Of a stretch of DNA of 64,000 nt, positions 28,850 to 37,469 are shown piece after piece. The notes beneath the pieces were generated by a model, which was not told the DNA's origin, made no database searches, and was given only the letters and a program-made list of their open reading frames with translations. A program made the translations under genes and the position numbers. The stretch lies in assembly GCF_003992725.1 (NCBI RefSeq), contig NZ_RZNF01000007.1, forward strand, positions 124,001-188,000, in the 5' to 3' direction. This stretch comes from Rhodomicrobium lacus. GTDB taxonomy: Bacteria > Pseudomonadota > Alphaproteobacteria > Rhizobiales > Rhodomicrobiaceae. How positions within the stretch are numbered: position 1 is the first letter of the stretch; each line of letters starts with the position of its first letter.

Positions 28850-30337
28850 ATGACTTTTAAAGACCTTAAGCTCAGCGACAAAGTGCTGGCTGCCATCGAG
28901 GCAGCAGGGTATACCACACCCACCCCAATTCAAGCCCAGGCAATCCCCTTCGCCCTAGAGGGCCGCGATGTCGTCGGCATCGCCCAGACGGGAACTGGCA
29001 AGACGGCCTCCTTCGTTCTACCGCTGCTGACCATGCTCGAACAGGGGCGCGCTCGCGCCCGCATGCCGCGCTCGCTCATCCTTGAGCCGACGCGCGAACT
29101 GGCCGCCCAGGTGGCCGAAGCCTTCGAGACGCTCGGTTCGCAGCACAAGTTCACCGTCGCGCTTCTCATCGGCGGCGTGTCCTTCGACGATCAGGAAAAG
29201 AAGCTCGAACGCGGTGCGGACATTCTCATCGCGACGCCGGGCCGCCTTCTCGATCACTTCGGACGCGGCAAGCTTCTCATGAACGCGGTCGATTACCTCG
29301 TCATCGACGAAGCGGATCGCATGCTCGACATGGGCTTCATCCCCGACATCGAGCGTATCTGCAAGCTGCTTCCGCCCTCGCGTCAAACGCTCTTCTTCTC
29401 GGCGACGATGCCGCCGGAAATCCAGAAGCTGACCGACCAGTTCCTCAAGAACCCCGAGCAGGTTCGCGTCAGCGCCCCGTCCACTGCGGCGAAGAACATC
29501 ACGCAGAAACTGAAGTTCTCCCCCTCCGATTCCAAGACGAAGCGCCACGTCCTCCGCGAGCTGATGCGGTCCGAGGCGGCAACGATCCAGAACGCGATCA
29601 TCTTCTGCAATCGCAAGCGCGACGTCGCGGTTCTTCATAAATCCCTCGTCAAACACGGCTTCAACGCGGGCGCCCTTCACGGCGATCTCGACCAGCGTCA
29701 GCGCATGGCGACGCTCGAAGCCTTCCGCAAGGGCGAAATCACCTATCTCGCGGCGTCCGACGTCGCCGCCCGCGGCCTCGACATCCCCGAAGTGAGCCAT
29801 GTGTTCAACTTCGATGTGCCGATCAGCCCCGAGGACTATGTGCATCGCATCGGCCGCACGGGCCGCGCGGGTCGCGACGGCTACGCCGCCATGATCGTCA
29901 CACCGAAGGAGATGAAGGGCCTGCGCGCCATCGAAAGTCTCTGCAAGGCGAAGATCGAATGGATCGACGGCGAACCTTCGACAGAGAACCTCGCCGCGAC
30001 AGACTTCAGCGAACGCCGCGAGCGGTCTCGCCGGGGCGAACGTGGCGGTGCCGGACGCGGCCGGAGCAAGGAAGCCGCGGTCGCAGCGGCCGAGCCTCGC
30101 GAAACTGCGGAAGTGCGTCCGATCCGTCAGGGTGCAGCAGCGCCCGCCGGCGACGTCCGCCCCGCGCGCACCGCTGCCACGGCTGAGCGCCCCGCACGCA
30201 ACCGCCGCAACGGCGACGGTTCGAGCGTATCGCGCTATCATCGCGAACTTCTGCCGCCCGCAACGTCTGCGCCGGTTGTCGGCCTTGGCGATCATGTGCC
30301 GGCCTTCCTGATGCGTCCGGTGCGCGTTGCAAGTTAA
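28850..30337 (+). CDS. rhlE: DEAD-box ATP-dependent RNA helicase, RhlE type
   Basis: A 495-residue helicase with every core motif: Q motif PTPIQAQAIP, Walker A AQTGTGKT, PTRELA, TPGRLLDHF, DEAD in VIDEADRMLDMGF, SAT, ARGLDIPEV and HRIGRTGRAGR. After about residue 380 comes a basic RG-rich, disordered tail typical of RhlE, used for RNA binding. It remodels structured RNA in ribosome assembly or mRNA turnover. The ATG at 28850 matches the usual family start (MTFKDLKLSDKVLAAIEAAG); a GTG at 28826 is an unlikely alternative. A terminator follows about 110 bases after the stop. Confidence 0.93.
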   Translation: MTFKDLKLSDKVLAAIEAAGYTTPTPIQAQAIPFALEGRDVVGIAQTGTGKTASFVLPLLTMLEQGRARARMPRSLILEPTRELAAQVAEAFETLGSQHKFTVALLIGGVSFDDQEKKLERGADILIATPGRLLDHFGRGKLLMNAVDYLVIDEADRMLDMGFIPDIERICKLLPPSRQTLFFSATMPPEIQKLTDQFLKNPEQVRVSAPSTAAKNITQKLKFSPSDSKTKRHVLRELMRSEAATIQNAIIFCNRKRDVAVLHKSLVKHGFNAGALHGDLDQRQRMATLEAFRKGEITYLAASDVAARGLDIPEVSHVFNFDVPISPEDYVHRIGRTGRAGRDGYAAMIVTPKEMKGLRAIESLCKAKIEWIDGEPSTENLAATDFSERRERSRRGERGGAGRGRSKEAAVAAAEPRETAEVRPIRQGAAAPAGDVRPARTAATAERPARNRRNGDGSSVSRYHRELLPPATSAPVVGLGDHVPAFLMRPVRVAS

Positions 30338-30446
30338 GTGAAGCCGCGTTCGCGCGAAAGCAGCCGAGCGCGGAGCGATCAAGACACGGCTTGAAGCGAA
30401 CGTTTGCCAAGCGAACGGAGCTTTGAGCCCTCGCAGATGGTGAGAG

Positions 30447-30470
30447 CGCCCTTCTTCGGAGGGCGTTTTT
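30447..30470 (+). terminator. Rho-independent terminator after rhlE
   Basis: Stem CGCCCTTC / GGAGGGCG (8 bp with one G-U) with a three-base TTC loop, followed directly by TTTTT. Standard form and position. Confidence 0.85.
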
Positions 30471-30619
30471 GTTTCGGGACGCGTAGGCGCGCCGCAACGA
30501 TGCGCCAGCCCGACGCGCCCCCGTCCGGAACGACACGCTGCGGTCGATTACCGCTCCCTCTGAAGTAATCAGTGCGCGAGGCCCGAAATCTGCCTTTTCG
30601 AGGCCGGGTTCGCCGCGAT

Positions 30620-30916
30620 TCACTCGCCCGCCGACAATTTCCGACGAACGCCCCACCGCGCGAGAATGCCTTCGATCTCGGCTGCGACAAAATGCCTGGC
30701 TGCCGCTCGGTCATAGCCATCATGCAGCAGCGCGTCGTAATCCGTGAAATTATGGCGCACGAATGCGACCATCGACAGCCAGGCCGCCGTTTCCGGCGAC
30801 GCTTTCGCAAGCCCCATACTGTCCATCGCGTGATCGGCTATGGCATTGAATTCAAAGGCGGGAATTTTCGGAGCAAGGCGCGTCAGCGCGTCTTGGACTT
30901 CTCTTCGCGATGCCAT
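30620..30916 (-). CDS. DUF2293 domain protein
   Basis: A 98-residue protein whose whole length fits DUF2293 as found in Hyphomicrobiales: REVQDALTRLAPKIPAFEF, AIADHAMDS, AAWLSMVAFVRHNFTDYD and LLHDGYDRAAARHFVAAEI. The function is unknown. The ATG at 30916 is preferred because GAGG lies five bases upstream; a GTG at 30967 would add 17 residues but lacks a ribosome-binding site. It is convergent with rhlE and divergent from the HNH gene. It appears monocistronic. Confidence 0.75.
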   Translation of the reverse strand: MASRREVQDALTRLAPKIPAFEFNAIADHAMDSMGLAKASPETAAWLSMVAFVRHNFTDYDALLHDGYDRAAARHFVAAEIEGILARWGVRRKLSAGE

Positions 30917-31082
30917 GCGAGCCTCGTCCGGCGGCGAGCGTTCAAACGCTTTTCGCACGAACGGCACGAAAGTGCATCATCACCCTTCACAGAATTGACA
31001 CGCGCATGTAGTATCCGCGTCTGTGTATAGAGCGACGTACGTGCGAGCGTGGCCCCGACTTAACGGCAATCGTTGAGGTAAG

Positions 31083-31664
31083 GTGAACGTGACAGCTTTC
31101 GCAGCGACCTCTTTAGGGTCTCCGCCGGACAGCTTTCCGGCTCTCGTGCTCAACGCGGATTTCCAACCGCTGAGCTACTATCCTCTGTCCCTCTGGAATT
31201 GGCAAGAGACGATCAAGGCCGTTTTTCTTGATCGCGTCAACATCGTCTCCTTCTACGACAAGGTTGTCCGCAGCCCGAACGCGGAAATCAGGCTACCCAG
31301 CGTCGTTTCGCTGAAAACCTTTGTGAAGCCAGCGCTTTACCCGGCATTCACGCGCTTTAATGTCTTCCTGCGCGACAAGTTTCAATGCCAGTATTGCGGT
31401 TCTCCCCATGATCTCACATTCGACCACGTCATCCCGCGTTCGCGGGGCGGCCAGACGCGCTGGGACAACGTCACCGCCGCCTGCGCGCCATGCAATCTGA
31501 AAAAGGGCGGCCAGATGCCCGCCAAGGCGAAGATGTTCCCCGCGCTGAAGCCTTATCGGCCCACGGTCCATGAGCTTCATCGCAATGGGCGCTTCTTCCC
31601 GCCGAACTATCTGCATCAAAGCTGGCTCGACTATCTGTATTGGGACGTCGAACTGGAACCATGA
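31083..31664 (+). CDS. HNH endonuclease family protein
   Basis: A 193-residue protein. The HNH/zinc core is FQCQYCGSPHDLTFDHVIP, followed by RSRGGQTRWDNVTAACAPCN and LKKG, with two CxxC pairs and the catalytic His in FDHV. The N-terminal half (ALVLNADFQPLSYYPLSLWNWQETIKAVFLDR) is the standard partner segment of this common bacterial HNH group, whose role is uncertain despite a restriction-like fold. The start is GTG at 31083 with GAGGTAAG upstream. No methylase or defence partner is adjacent, so a housekeeping or nicking role is as likely as restriction. A terminator follows closely. Confidence 0.88.
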   Translation: MNVTAFAATSLGSPPDSFPALVLNADFQPLSYYPLSLWNWQETIKAVFLDRVNIVSFYDKVVRSPNAEIRLPSVVSLKTFVKPALYPAFTRFNVFLRDKFQCQYCGSPHDLTFDHVIPRSRGGQTRWDNVTAACAPCNLKKGGQMPAKAKMFPALKPYRPTVHELHRNGRFFPPNYLHQSWLDYLYWDVELEP

Positions 31665-31687
31665 GCGGGAGATACCGCTGAGCGCTT

Positions 31688-31711
31688 AAGGCCGCCACAA
31701 GGCGGCCTTTT
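31688..31711 (+). terminator. Rho-independent terminator after the HNH gene
   Basis: Stem GGCCGCC / GGCGGCC with loop ACAA, flanked by AA before and TTTT after. It begins 24 bases after the stop codon. Confidence 0.85.
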
Positions 31712-32028
31712 CATGTCGGCCCGCCCTTGGGCGAGCGCCCCCGCAGAAACCTCCCCACAGCGTCGTGCGGCAAATCAGACGCGGCAAATCAGACGCGGAA
31801 CGACGCTGCTGGTCTTGGTTTTCAATCGGCTTCTCCGCGTGTCCGATTTTGACGCATGCCGCCTCTGGACGCCCCCTGACGCGCCTTGGCTCTGGCTCGC
31901 GCCATGCCCTGCAAACCGAGGTTCACGCCTCAAGCTGTCTGGCCAAAGTATTTCTGATTCTTTAAATCAGGTTTCACGCCAGTTCCGCCCTCTATCGTGC
32001 CCTTTCATTCGGTTGAAGGAGCATTGGA
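31712..32028. other. Non-coding stretch before the second L,D-transpeptidase
   Basis: These 317 bases contain a short tandem repeat at 31767-31798 and no convincing gene. A weak GGAAC at 31797 lacks a properly spaced -10 for an EcfG promoter. The downstream gene has only GAAGGAGC as a clear signal, at about 32014-32021. Confidence 0.45.
31767..31798 (+). repeat. 14-bp tandem duplication
   Basis: Two perfect copies of GCGGCAAATCAGAC followed by a partial third (GCGG). Probably a replication-slippage event in non-coding DNA. Confidence 0.7.
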
Positions 32029-33741
32029 ATGACGGGGCAGCTTGTTTTTGCGTTCTTCGTTCTCTCGGCGATGGCGTTTGCGTCGCCGGGGTTTTCACAG
32101 GCACAGCAGACCGAGCCGGAAAGCCCCGTTGAGACGCCTCAGGACCACGCCGCTGGAGCAGGCGTCGACGCGGAGCGGCCGGCGATAGAGCGTCTCGCCC
32201 CCGAGGAGCGTCACGACGTCGAGGCGACTGCAACGCCGGCTCAGGTCACGCCACAGGCCGAGGCTATGAAAAAAGCGCTTCTGGCGCTCGCAGCCGGAGG
32301 CAACGAGGAGGAGCGCAACGAGCATGCGGCCCTGTTGTCGTTTTACGAGACCCGTCGCTTCGCCCCGCTCTGGCTCGACATGTCGGGCGTGCCCACGCCG
32401 AAAGCCACGAGCGCCATGGCAGAAATTGCCCGCGCCGACGATTACGGCCTCGATCCGCGCGACTTCACGCTTCCCGCCGGGCTCGATCAACGCGCGCAAA
32501 CGGCCGCCGCGCGCGTCGGAGATCAGAAGCCGGAGACCGTCGCCTCCGACGAAATCGCCATCTCGCGCGCGGTGCTGAAATATGGGCGCTTTGCTCGGGG
32601 CGGTCGCATCATCAATCCTTCGGAACAGCTCAGCTCCTATCTCGACCGGCGCCCCCAACTGCTCAAGCCCGACGTAATCCTCGAAGGCGTCGCCGCCAGC
32701 GGGGAGCCGGATGCTTATCTTCGCGGCCTTCATCCCCAGCACGCGCAATTCGACAGGCTGCGTCGGAAATATCTCGCGCTCCGCGACAGGAGCCAGAGCG
32801 CAGAAGCCAAACGCCTCCTCGCCAACATGGAGCAGTGGCGGTGGATGCCTGCCGACCTCGGCGACCTTTACGTGTGGAACAACATCCCCGAATTCATGCA
32901 GCGCGTGGTCAAGAACGGCGAGGTCGTCCGCAAGGAACGCATCGTCACGGGCCAGCTCGACAAGCAGACCCCGATCTTCACGCGTACACTGAAGAAGATC
33001 ACTTTCAAGCCGACCTGGATCGTGCCGGAATCCATCAAGGTGCGGGAGATCCTGCCGAGCCTTCAGCGCGGCGGCGGAATGATGCGCGAATGGCAGCTTG
33101 AACTTCGCGACAAGAACGGACAGACGGTCGATTGGCGGCGCATCAACTGGTACCGGACCGACATCCGCATCTTCAACGTGGTGCAGGAGAACGGCCCCAA
33201 GAGCGTGATGGGCAAGGTGAAGTTCTCCTTCCCGAGCCAGCACACCGTCTTCATGCATGACGCCTATCCGCCCGACAAGTGGATGTTCAACAAGGCGCGG
33301 CGCACATACAGTCACGGCTGCATGCGCGTGCAAAATCCGATCGGTCTCGCGGAGATCCTGCTGAAGGAAGACAAGGGGCTCGAAGCGGCGCAGGTGCGCG
33401 AGGCGGCTCGCTCCGGCCGAAACGACAACGAGTTCGAGATCGAGCGGCGCATCCCCATCCACATGACCTATTTCACGGCGCTTGTGGACGATGACGGCAA
33501 GCTCCACACTTTCCCCGATGTTTACGGCCACGAGCGGCGCATTACGCTGGCGCTCGAAGGAAAGTGGTCGCAAATCTCCCGAGGCAAGGATCACCTCGCA
33601 CCGGTGGAGCTTGATATGGCGTCCGCTCAGCGTCGCAACCGTTACGCGGAGGACGATGCGGCCGATGCGCCGCCACGCGTCTGGCGCAGCAATGCGAGCT
33701 TTCGGGGCGGATTTCTGGATTCGCTGTTCGGCCGCTGGTGA
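32029..33741 (+). CDS. L,D-transpeptidase of the YcbB/LdtD type
   Basis: A 570-residue exported protein. The signal peptide ends near residue 25 (PGFSQA). A Glu/Pro-rich linker leads to the scaffold domain (YETRRFAPLWLD, ADDYGLDPRDF, ISRAVLKYGRFARGGRI), then ANMEQWRWMPADLGDLYVWNNIPEF and the YkuD catalytic domain. The nucleophile Cys is about residue 431 in TYSHGCMRVQNP, preceded by FPSQHTVFMHD. This large scaffolded class makes 3-3 crosslinks in peptidoglycan. No separate peptidoglycan-binding domain is clear. It is the second L,D-transpeptidase in the window. A GAAGGAGC ribosome-binding site precedes the ATG. Confidence 0.92.
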   Translation: MTGQLVFAFFVLSAMAFASPGFSQAQQTEPESPVETPQDHAAGAGVDAERPAIERLAPEERHDVEATATPAQVTPQAEAMKKALLALAAGGNEEERNEHAALLSFYETRRFAPLWLDMSGVPTPKATSAMAEIARADDYGLDPRDFTLPAGLDQRAQTAAARVGDQKPETVASDEIAISRAVLKYGRFARGGRIINPSEQLSSYLDRRPQLLKPDVILEGVAASGEPDAYLRGLHPQHAQFDRLRRKYLALRDRSQSAEAKRLLANMEQWRWMPADLGDLYVWNNIPEFMQRVVKNGEVVRKERIVTGQLDKQTPIFTRTLKKITFKPTWIVPESIKVREILPSLQRGGGMMREWQLELRDKNGQTVDWRRINWYRTDIRIFNVVQENGPKSVMGKVKFSFPSQHTVFMHDAYPPDKWMFNKARRTYSHGCMRVQNPIGLAEILLKEDKGLEAAQVREAARSGRNDNEFEIERRIPIHMTYFTALVDDDGKLHTFPDVYGHERRITLALEGKWSQISRGKDHLAPVELDMASAQRRNRYAEDDAADAPPRVWRSNASFRGGFLDSLFGRW

Positions 33742-33792
33742 TCGATCGTCGGCGCCTCGTTGCGTTCAAACGAAGCGGCTGCCCTAACCAGA

Positions 33793-33832
33793 GCGCGTCC
33801 GGAAAACTGTGACGCGGTTTTTTCAGACGCGC
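33793..33832. repeat. REP-like imperfect palindrome
   Basis: Arms GCGCGTC (33793-33799) and GACGCGC (33826-33832) enclose inner arms GGAAAAC and GTTTTTTC around a short loop. Palindromes of the type GCGTCCGGAAAA...TTTTC...GACGC are widespread between genes in Hyphomicrobiales. The remaining parts of the 33742-34081 gap show no gene. It could also act as a bidirectional terminator for the flanking convergent genes. Confidence 0.5.
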
Positions 33833-34081
33833 GACAAGACGAAAAGGCAGAGGCGCTTTCGGATACGCTCAAGATCGGATGGGGCTGTTGTCGATTTGTG
33901 TTGTCGATCAGCTTCCGCGTCAGATGTTGGCGAGTTACCGGCGGGATGAAAGACGGGCAAAGCCGTTCGCGAGAAAAATGCAGGGCGCCGCAGCCGTTTG
34001 GGAACGACCATTCACATGGCCCGAAAGCGCTCGCGAGACCGGTTCCTCTGGCGCTGATCGCCCGGGGAACCGCGCCTTCGG

Positions 34082-34978
34082 CTATTGAGCTGGCAACGCT
34101 TCCTCGTCGACCCCATAGAGAAACAGGCCGTGAGCGTCGGCCTTCTCCACAATGGCCTGTTGCTCGGCAAGGAGCACACCGCCAGCCGCCACCGCGATCC
34201 CCGCGAGCCCCGCCTCTGCCGCAAGTTCAACCGTCCTCGGGCCTATGGCGGGCATATCGAGGCGAAGATCCTGCCCCGGCTTGGGCGTCTTCACGAGCAC
34301 GCCCTGCCTGTTCTTGAATCCCCATCGATTGAGCTCCCGACACCGCGCGAGCATGGCGTCAGTCCCTTCCGCAGCCTCCACCGCGAGAACATAGCCGCGA
34401 GCGACGACCGCGCCCTGCCCGATATCGTACTTGCCCAGCGCGCGGGCGACCCGGAAAGCGAGGTGCATATCGGCAAGCGCCTCCGCGTCCGGAGCGCGCC
34501 CGGAGAACGTGCCAGCGGGGGCGAGCAGTCGCGGCGCGACCTCGTGTGCCGCCAGAACCTCGAAGCCGCGCGCCTCGAAAAAGCGCGCAACGCCGCGCAG
34601 CACGGAGTCGTCGCCGCCACGCAGCAGGCGCAGGAGTTCGGGCAAGTGACGCACGAAGCCGGCGTCGATCTTCAACCGGAAGAGATTGGGGCGACGCAGG
34701 CTGCCGACGAAGACGACGCGATTGCAGCCCTCGCGGCGTAACGCGCCGAGGATGCGGCCGATCTGGCCGAGGCCGGCATAGGTATGGGGAAACTGCTCGA
34801 TCTCGGCGCATGCATTTCCCTGAAGGCCGACGATGTAAGGGCGTTCGCCCCGCGCCGCAGCCGCTTCGGCGACGGCAACCGGAAGCGTCCCTCCTCCAGC
34901 AACGATCCCGATGCGGGTGCCTTCGCCAGCCGCGCCGCCCTTCGCACCCTGCTCTCCAATCCCGGCCGGGACCGTCAT
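34082..34978 (-). CDS. lpxI: UDP-2,3-diacylglucosamine pyrophosphatase LpxI
   Basis: A 298-residue LpxI (DUF1009) protein that hydrolyses UDP-2,3-diacylglucosamine to lipid X in lipid A synthesis, replacing LpxH in many alphaproteobacteria. Landmarks: IGIVAGGGTLPVAVA at the N-terminus, HTYAGLGQIGRILGALR, VVFVGSLRRPNL, and the C-terminal catalytic domain with EGTDAMLARC, VLVKTPKPGQDLRLDMPAIGP and GVLLAEQQA. The start overlaps the lpxA stop by four bases (ATGA), which means translational coupling. lpxB, which normally follows, is absent: the next gene lies on the other strand. Confidence 0.93.
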   Translation of the reverse strand: MTVPAGIGEQGAKGGAAGEGTRIGIVAGGGTLPVAVAEAAAARGERPYIVGLQGNACAEIEQFPHTYAGLGQIGRILGALRREGCNRVVFVGSLRRPNLFRLKIDAGFVRHLPELLRLLRGGDDSVLRGVARFFEARGFEVLAAHEVAPRLLAPAGTFSGRAPDAEALADMHLAFRVARALGKYDIGQGAVVARGYVLAVEAAEGTDAMLARCRELNRWGFKNRQGVLVKTPKPGQDLRLDMPAIGPRTVELAAEAGLAGIAVAAGGVLLAEQQAIVEKADAHGLFLYGVDEEALPAQ

Positions 34979-35775
34979 GCCTGGGCGCGTGGCACGCAGA
35001 ACGAGCGATCCGTCTTGGCCCGCATGAACGACACGATGCGTTCCACGGCCACATCGCCCTGAAACATCTTCTCGACGTCGTCAAGCCGCTCGGAAAGCGT
35101 GCCCTCAGCCGAAAAGAGCAGCCGATACGCCTTGCGTAACGAGTGGATCTGCTCGCGTTCAAAGCCCTGCCGCTTCAAACCGAGAATATTGAGCCCCGCG
35201 AGCGCCGCCCGGTTGCCGAGGACCATGCCGAAGGGGATCACATCCGCCTCCACGCCCGACATGCCGCCGACAAAGCCGTAGGCGCCGATCCGCACCCATT
35301 GATGAACGGCCGAAAGTCCCCCGAGAATGGCATAGTCTTCGACAACGACGTGGCCCGCGAGCGTCGCATTGTTCACCAGAATGACATGGTTGCCGACCTG
35401 ACAATCATGCGCGACATGGCTTCCCGCGAGGAACAGACCGTGGCTGCCGACGCGCGTGACATGTCCACCGCCCGCCGTCCCGCCGTTCATGGTGACATGC
35501 TCGCGCACGATCGTGTGCGCGCCCACGAAAAGTTCGCTGCGCTCACCCTTGTATTTGACGTCTTGCGGAGGGCCGCCCAGCACCGCGAAGGGATGAATTT
35601 CGCATCCCTCGCCGATGTCGGTCACGCCCGTGATCACCGCGTGGGCATGGACCTTGACGTTCTTGCGCAGGGTGACATTCGGACCGATCACAGCGAACGG
35701 CCCGACGTCGACGCCTTCTTCAAGCGTTGCGCGCGGATCGATTGCCGCCGAGGAATGCACCAGCATCTCTGTCAT
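34975..35775 (-). CDS. lpxA: UDP-N-acetylglucosamine acyltransferase LpxA
   Basis: A 266-residue left-handed beta-helix enzyme that adds a 3-hydroxyacyl chain from acyl-ACP to UDP-GlcNAc, the first step of lipid A synthesis. Hexapeptide repeats run through the first 190 residues (IDPRATLEEGVDVGPFAVIG, NVTLRKNVKVHAHAVI), with conserved AHDCQVGNHVILVNNATLAG around residues 125-145 (the catalytic His is in this segment) and SAVHQWVRIGAYGFVGGMS after it. The C-terminal helical part follows. Only six bases separate it from fabZ, and it overlaps lpxI. Confidence 0.96.
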   Translation of the reverse strand: MTEMLVHSSAAIDPRATLEEGVDVGPFAVIGPNVTLRKNVKVHAHAVITGVTDIGEGCEIHPFAVLGGPPQDVKYKGERSELFVGAHTIVREHVTMNGGTAGGGHVTRVGSHGLFLAGSHVAHDCQVGNHVILVNNATLAGHVVVEDYAILGGLSAVHQWVRIGAYGFVGGMSGVEADVIPFGMVLGNRAALAGLNILGLKRQGFEREQIHSLRKAYRLLFSAEGTLSERLDDVEKMFQGDVAVERIVSFMRAKTDRSFCVPRAQA

Positions 35776-35781
35776 GAAAAC

Positions 35782-36309
35782 TTACGCGTTCTGAGCGCCC
35801 TTCTTCTCGTTTGGATCGACGATCATGGCGCTGATCTCGGCTTCGGCCACGAGTTGCCCGTTCACCCGGGCCTCGCCGTCGAACCGCCAGACGCGCCCGC
35901 GGTTACGCTTCTTCGTCATGTGGAAATGGACCTGATCGCCCGGGAGCACCGGCCGGCGAAAGCGCGCACGGTCGATCGACATGAAGTAGACGAGTTGGGG
36001 CTCGAAGCCGGACAGGCTCGCCATGCAAAGCGCCCCTGCCGTTTGCGCCATGCCCTCGATCAGAAGCACGCCCGGCATCACCGGGAAATTCGGGAAATGC
36101 CCCTGAAAGAACGGCTCATTGATCGTCACGTTCTTGATGCCGATCGCTGACCGATCGCCGTCCATCTCGATGATGCGGTCGACGAGAAGGAACGGGTAGC
36201 GATGGGGCAGGAGCTGGAGGATGCGGGTGATATCGGCCGTGCCGAGTTCCCTGCGTTCTTGCCGGGTTTCGCTTTCCAGTTGAGGTTCGGATGTGTTGGT
36301 CATGCTCAT
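35782..36309 (-). CDS. fabZ: 3-hydroxyacyl-ACP dehydratase FabZ
   Basis: A 175-residue hot-dog fold enzyme that dehydrates 3-hydroxyacyl-ACP during fatty acid elongation, sharing substrate with LpxA and LpxD. The catalytic pair is the His in [15 protein letters not shown] and the Glu in [29 protein letters not shown] is the usual N-terminal motif. The first 25 residues are a charged extension. Two ATGs two codons apart (36309, 36303) are both possible starts. It lies five bases after lpxD and six before lpxA within the lipid A operon. Confidence 0.96.
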   Translation of the reverse strand: MSMTNTSEPQLESETRQERRELGTADITRILQLLPHRYPFLLVDRIIEMDGDRSAIGIKNVTINEPFFQGHFPNFPVMPGVLLIEGMAQTAGALCMASLSGFEPQLVYFMSIDRARFRRPVLPGDQVHFHMTKKRNRGRVWRFDGEARVNGQLVAEAEISAMIVDPNEKKGAQNA

Positions 36310-36314
36310 GACTT

Positions 36315-37367
36315 CTAATCGTTGGTGTCGCCCGGGGTATCGGCGCCTTTGCGCTTTGCAAGACGCTTCAGGAGCGCCACTTCACGCGCCCATGCCACGA
36401 TGGGTTTGGCCGGGTAGCCTCCCCATCGTTCGCCGCGAGGGATATCGGACGCGACGCCGCTCTGCGCGCCGATTTGGGCAGCTGCTCCGATCCTGATGTG
36501 ACCGACGGTTCCACACTGGCCGCCCATCGCCACGTAATCTTCGAGGACGGTGCTGCCGGAAATACCGGTCTGAGCGGCGATCACGCAATGCCGCCCGATG
36601 ACGACGTTATGGGCGATCTGAACGAGATTGTCGATCTTCGTTCCCTCGCCGATGATCGTATCCCTCAGCGCGCCTCGATCAATGGTGCTGTTCGCGCCGA
36701 TCTCCACGTCGTCCTGGATGATGACGCGGCCCACCTGGCGCACCTTGTAATGGCCGCCGGGGCCCATGGCAAAGCCGAAGCCGTCCTGACCGACGCGCAC
36801 GCCCGCATGAATGATGACACGATTGCCGATGAGTGCATGCGTGATCGTGGCACCGGGGCCGATGAAGCCGTCACGGCCGATTGCGACGCGGTAGCCGATC
36901 ACCGCGCCCGCCGCGATGCGCGTTCCCCGGCCAATCGAGGCTCCCGCGCCGATCACCGCGCCGGGCTCGACGATCGCGCCGTCCTCGATCTGTGCCGTTT
37001 CGTCGACGAGCGACGTGCCCGGAGCCACTTTCGGGGTTCCGGCGTCGGGAAAGAACAATTCGAGCGCGCGGGCGAACGCGCGATAGGGATCGCGCGCAAC
37101 GAGCGGCACGACGCCGTCGGGTAGCTTGGCGACCGATTCGCGCGAGACGAAAACGGCCGCAGCCTTGGTGACCTTGAGCGCCGCGAGATATTTCCGATTG
37201 TCGAAGAATGAAACGTCGTCGGGACCGGCTTCGTCGAGCGTTCTGATCGCGACGATCTTGAGTGCACCGCGCGAGAGGAACGCTTCCGGAATCGTCGCGT
37301 CCGCATGGGCAACGAGTTCAGAGAGAGTGTAGGGCCCGGCGGGAGCCCAGAAGCCCGGATGATCCAT
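36315..37367 (-). CDS. lpxD: UDP-3-O-acylglucosamine N-acyltransferase LpxD
   Basis: A 350-residue enzyme that adds the N-linked 3-hydroxyacyl chain, the third step of lipid A synthesis. The N-terminal uridine-binding domain covers about residues 1-110 ([20 protein letters not shown]). The hexapeptide beta-helix follows ([40 protein letters not shown]), with the active-site segment [20 protein letters not shown] and a C-terminal helix. The start ATG at 37367 lies only 15 bases beyond the T-run of the bamA terminator, and has a weak AGG site. It heads lpxD-fabZ-lpxA-lpxI. Confidence 0.95.
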   Translation of the reverse strand: MDHPGFWAPAGPYTLSELVAHADATIPEAFLSRGALKIVAIRTLDEAGPDDVSFFDNRKYLAALKVTKAAAVFVSRESVAKLPDGVVPLVARDPYRAFARALELFFPDAGTPKVAPGTSLVDETAQIEDGAIVEPGAVIGAGASIGRGTRIAAGAVIGYRVAIGRDGFIGPGATITHALIGNRVIIHAGVRVGQDGFGFAMGPGGHYKVRQVGRVIIQDDVEIGANSTIDRGALRDTIIGEGTKIDNLVQIAHNVVIGRHCVIAAQTGISGSTVLEDYVAMGGQCGTVGHIRIGAAAQIGAQSGVASDIPRGERWGGYPAKPIVAWAREVALLKRLAKRKGADTPGDTND

Positions 37368-37381
37368 GATGAACCTGGCCC

Positions 37382-37422
37382 AAAAAATTAAAATGCTAAG
37401 CGAGCATGTGCCCGCTTAGCAT
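37382..37422 (-). terminator. Rho-independent terminator between bamA and lpxD
   Basis: Read on the minus strand, a perfect 10-bp stem (ATGCTAAGCG / CGCTTAGCAT, loop of 10) is followed by TTTTAATTTTTTG. It starts 48 bases after the bamA stop. Its T-run ends 15 bases before the lpxD ATG, so it must set how much bamA transcription enters the lpx genes. Confidence 0.85.
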
Positions 37423-37469
37423 CGTTGAAGGCGATCGTAAAGTCCAAGGCGCGAGGCCGAAAGACGCGA

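Noticed and set aside
30995-31030. Perfect TTGACA upstream of the HNH gene
   Set aside because: No -10 hexamer at 16-18 bases; the nearest TGTATA is 23 bases away.
31797-31820. GGAAC with GTTT 16 bases downstream as an EcfG promoter for the L,D-transpeptidase
   Set aside because: The -10 half does not match CGTT and the site is over 200 bases from the gene.
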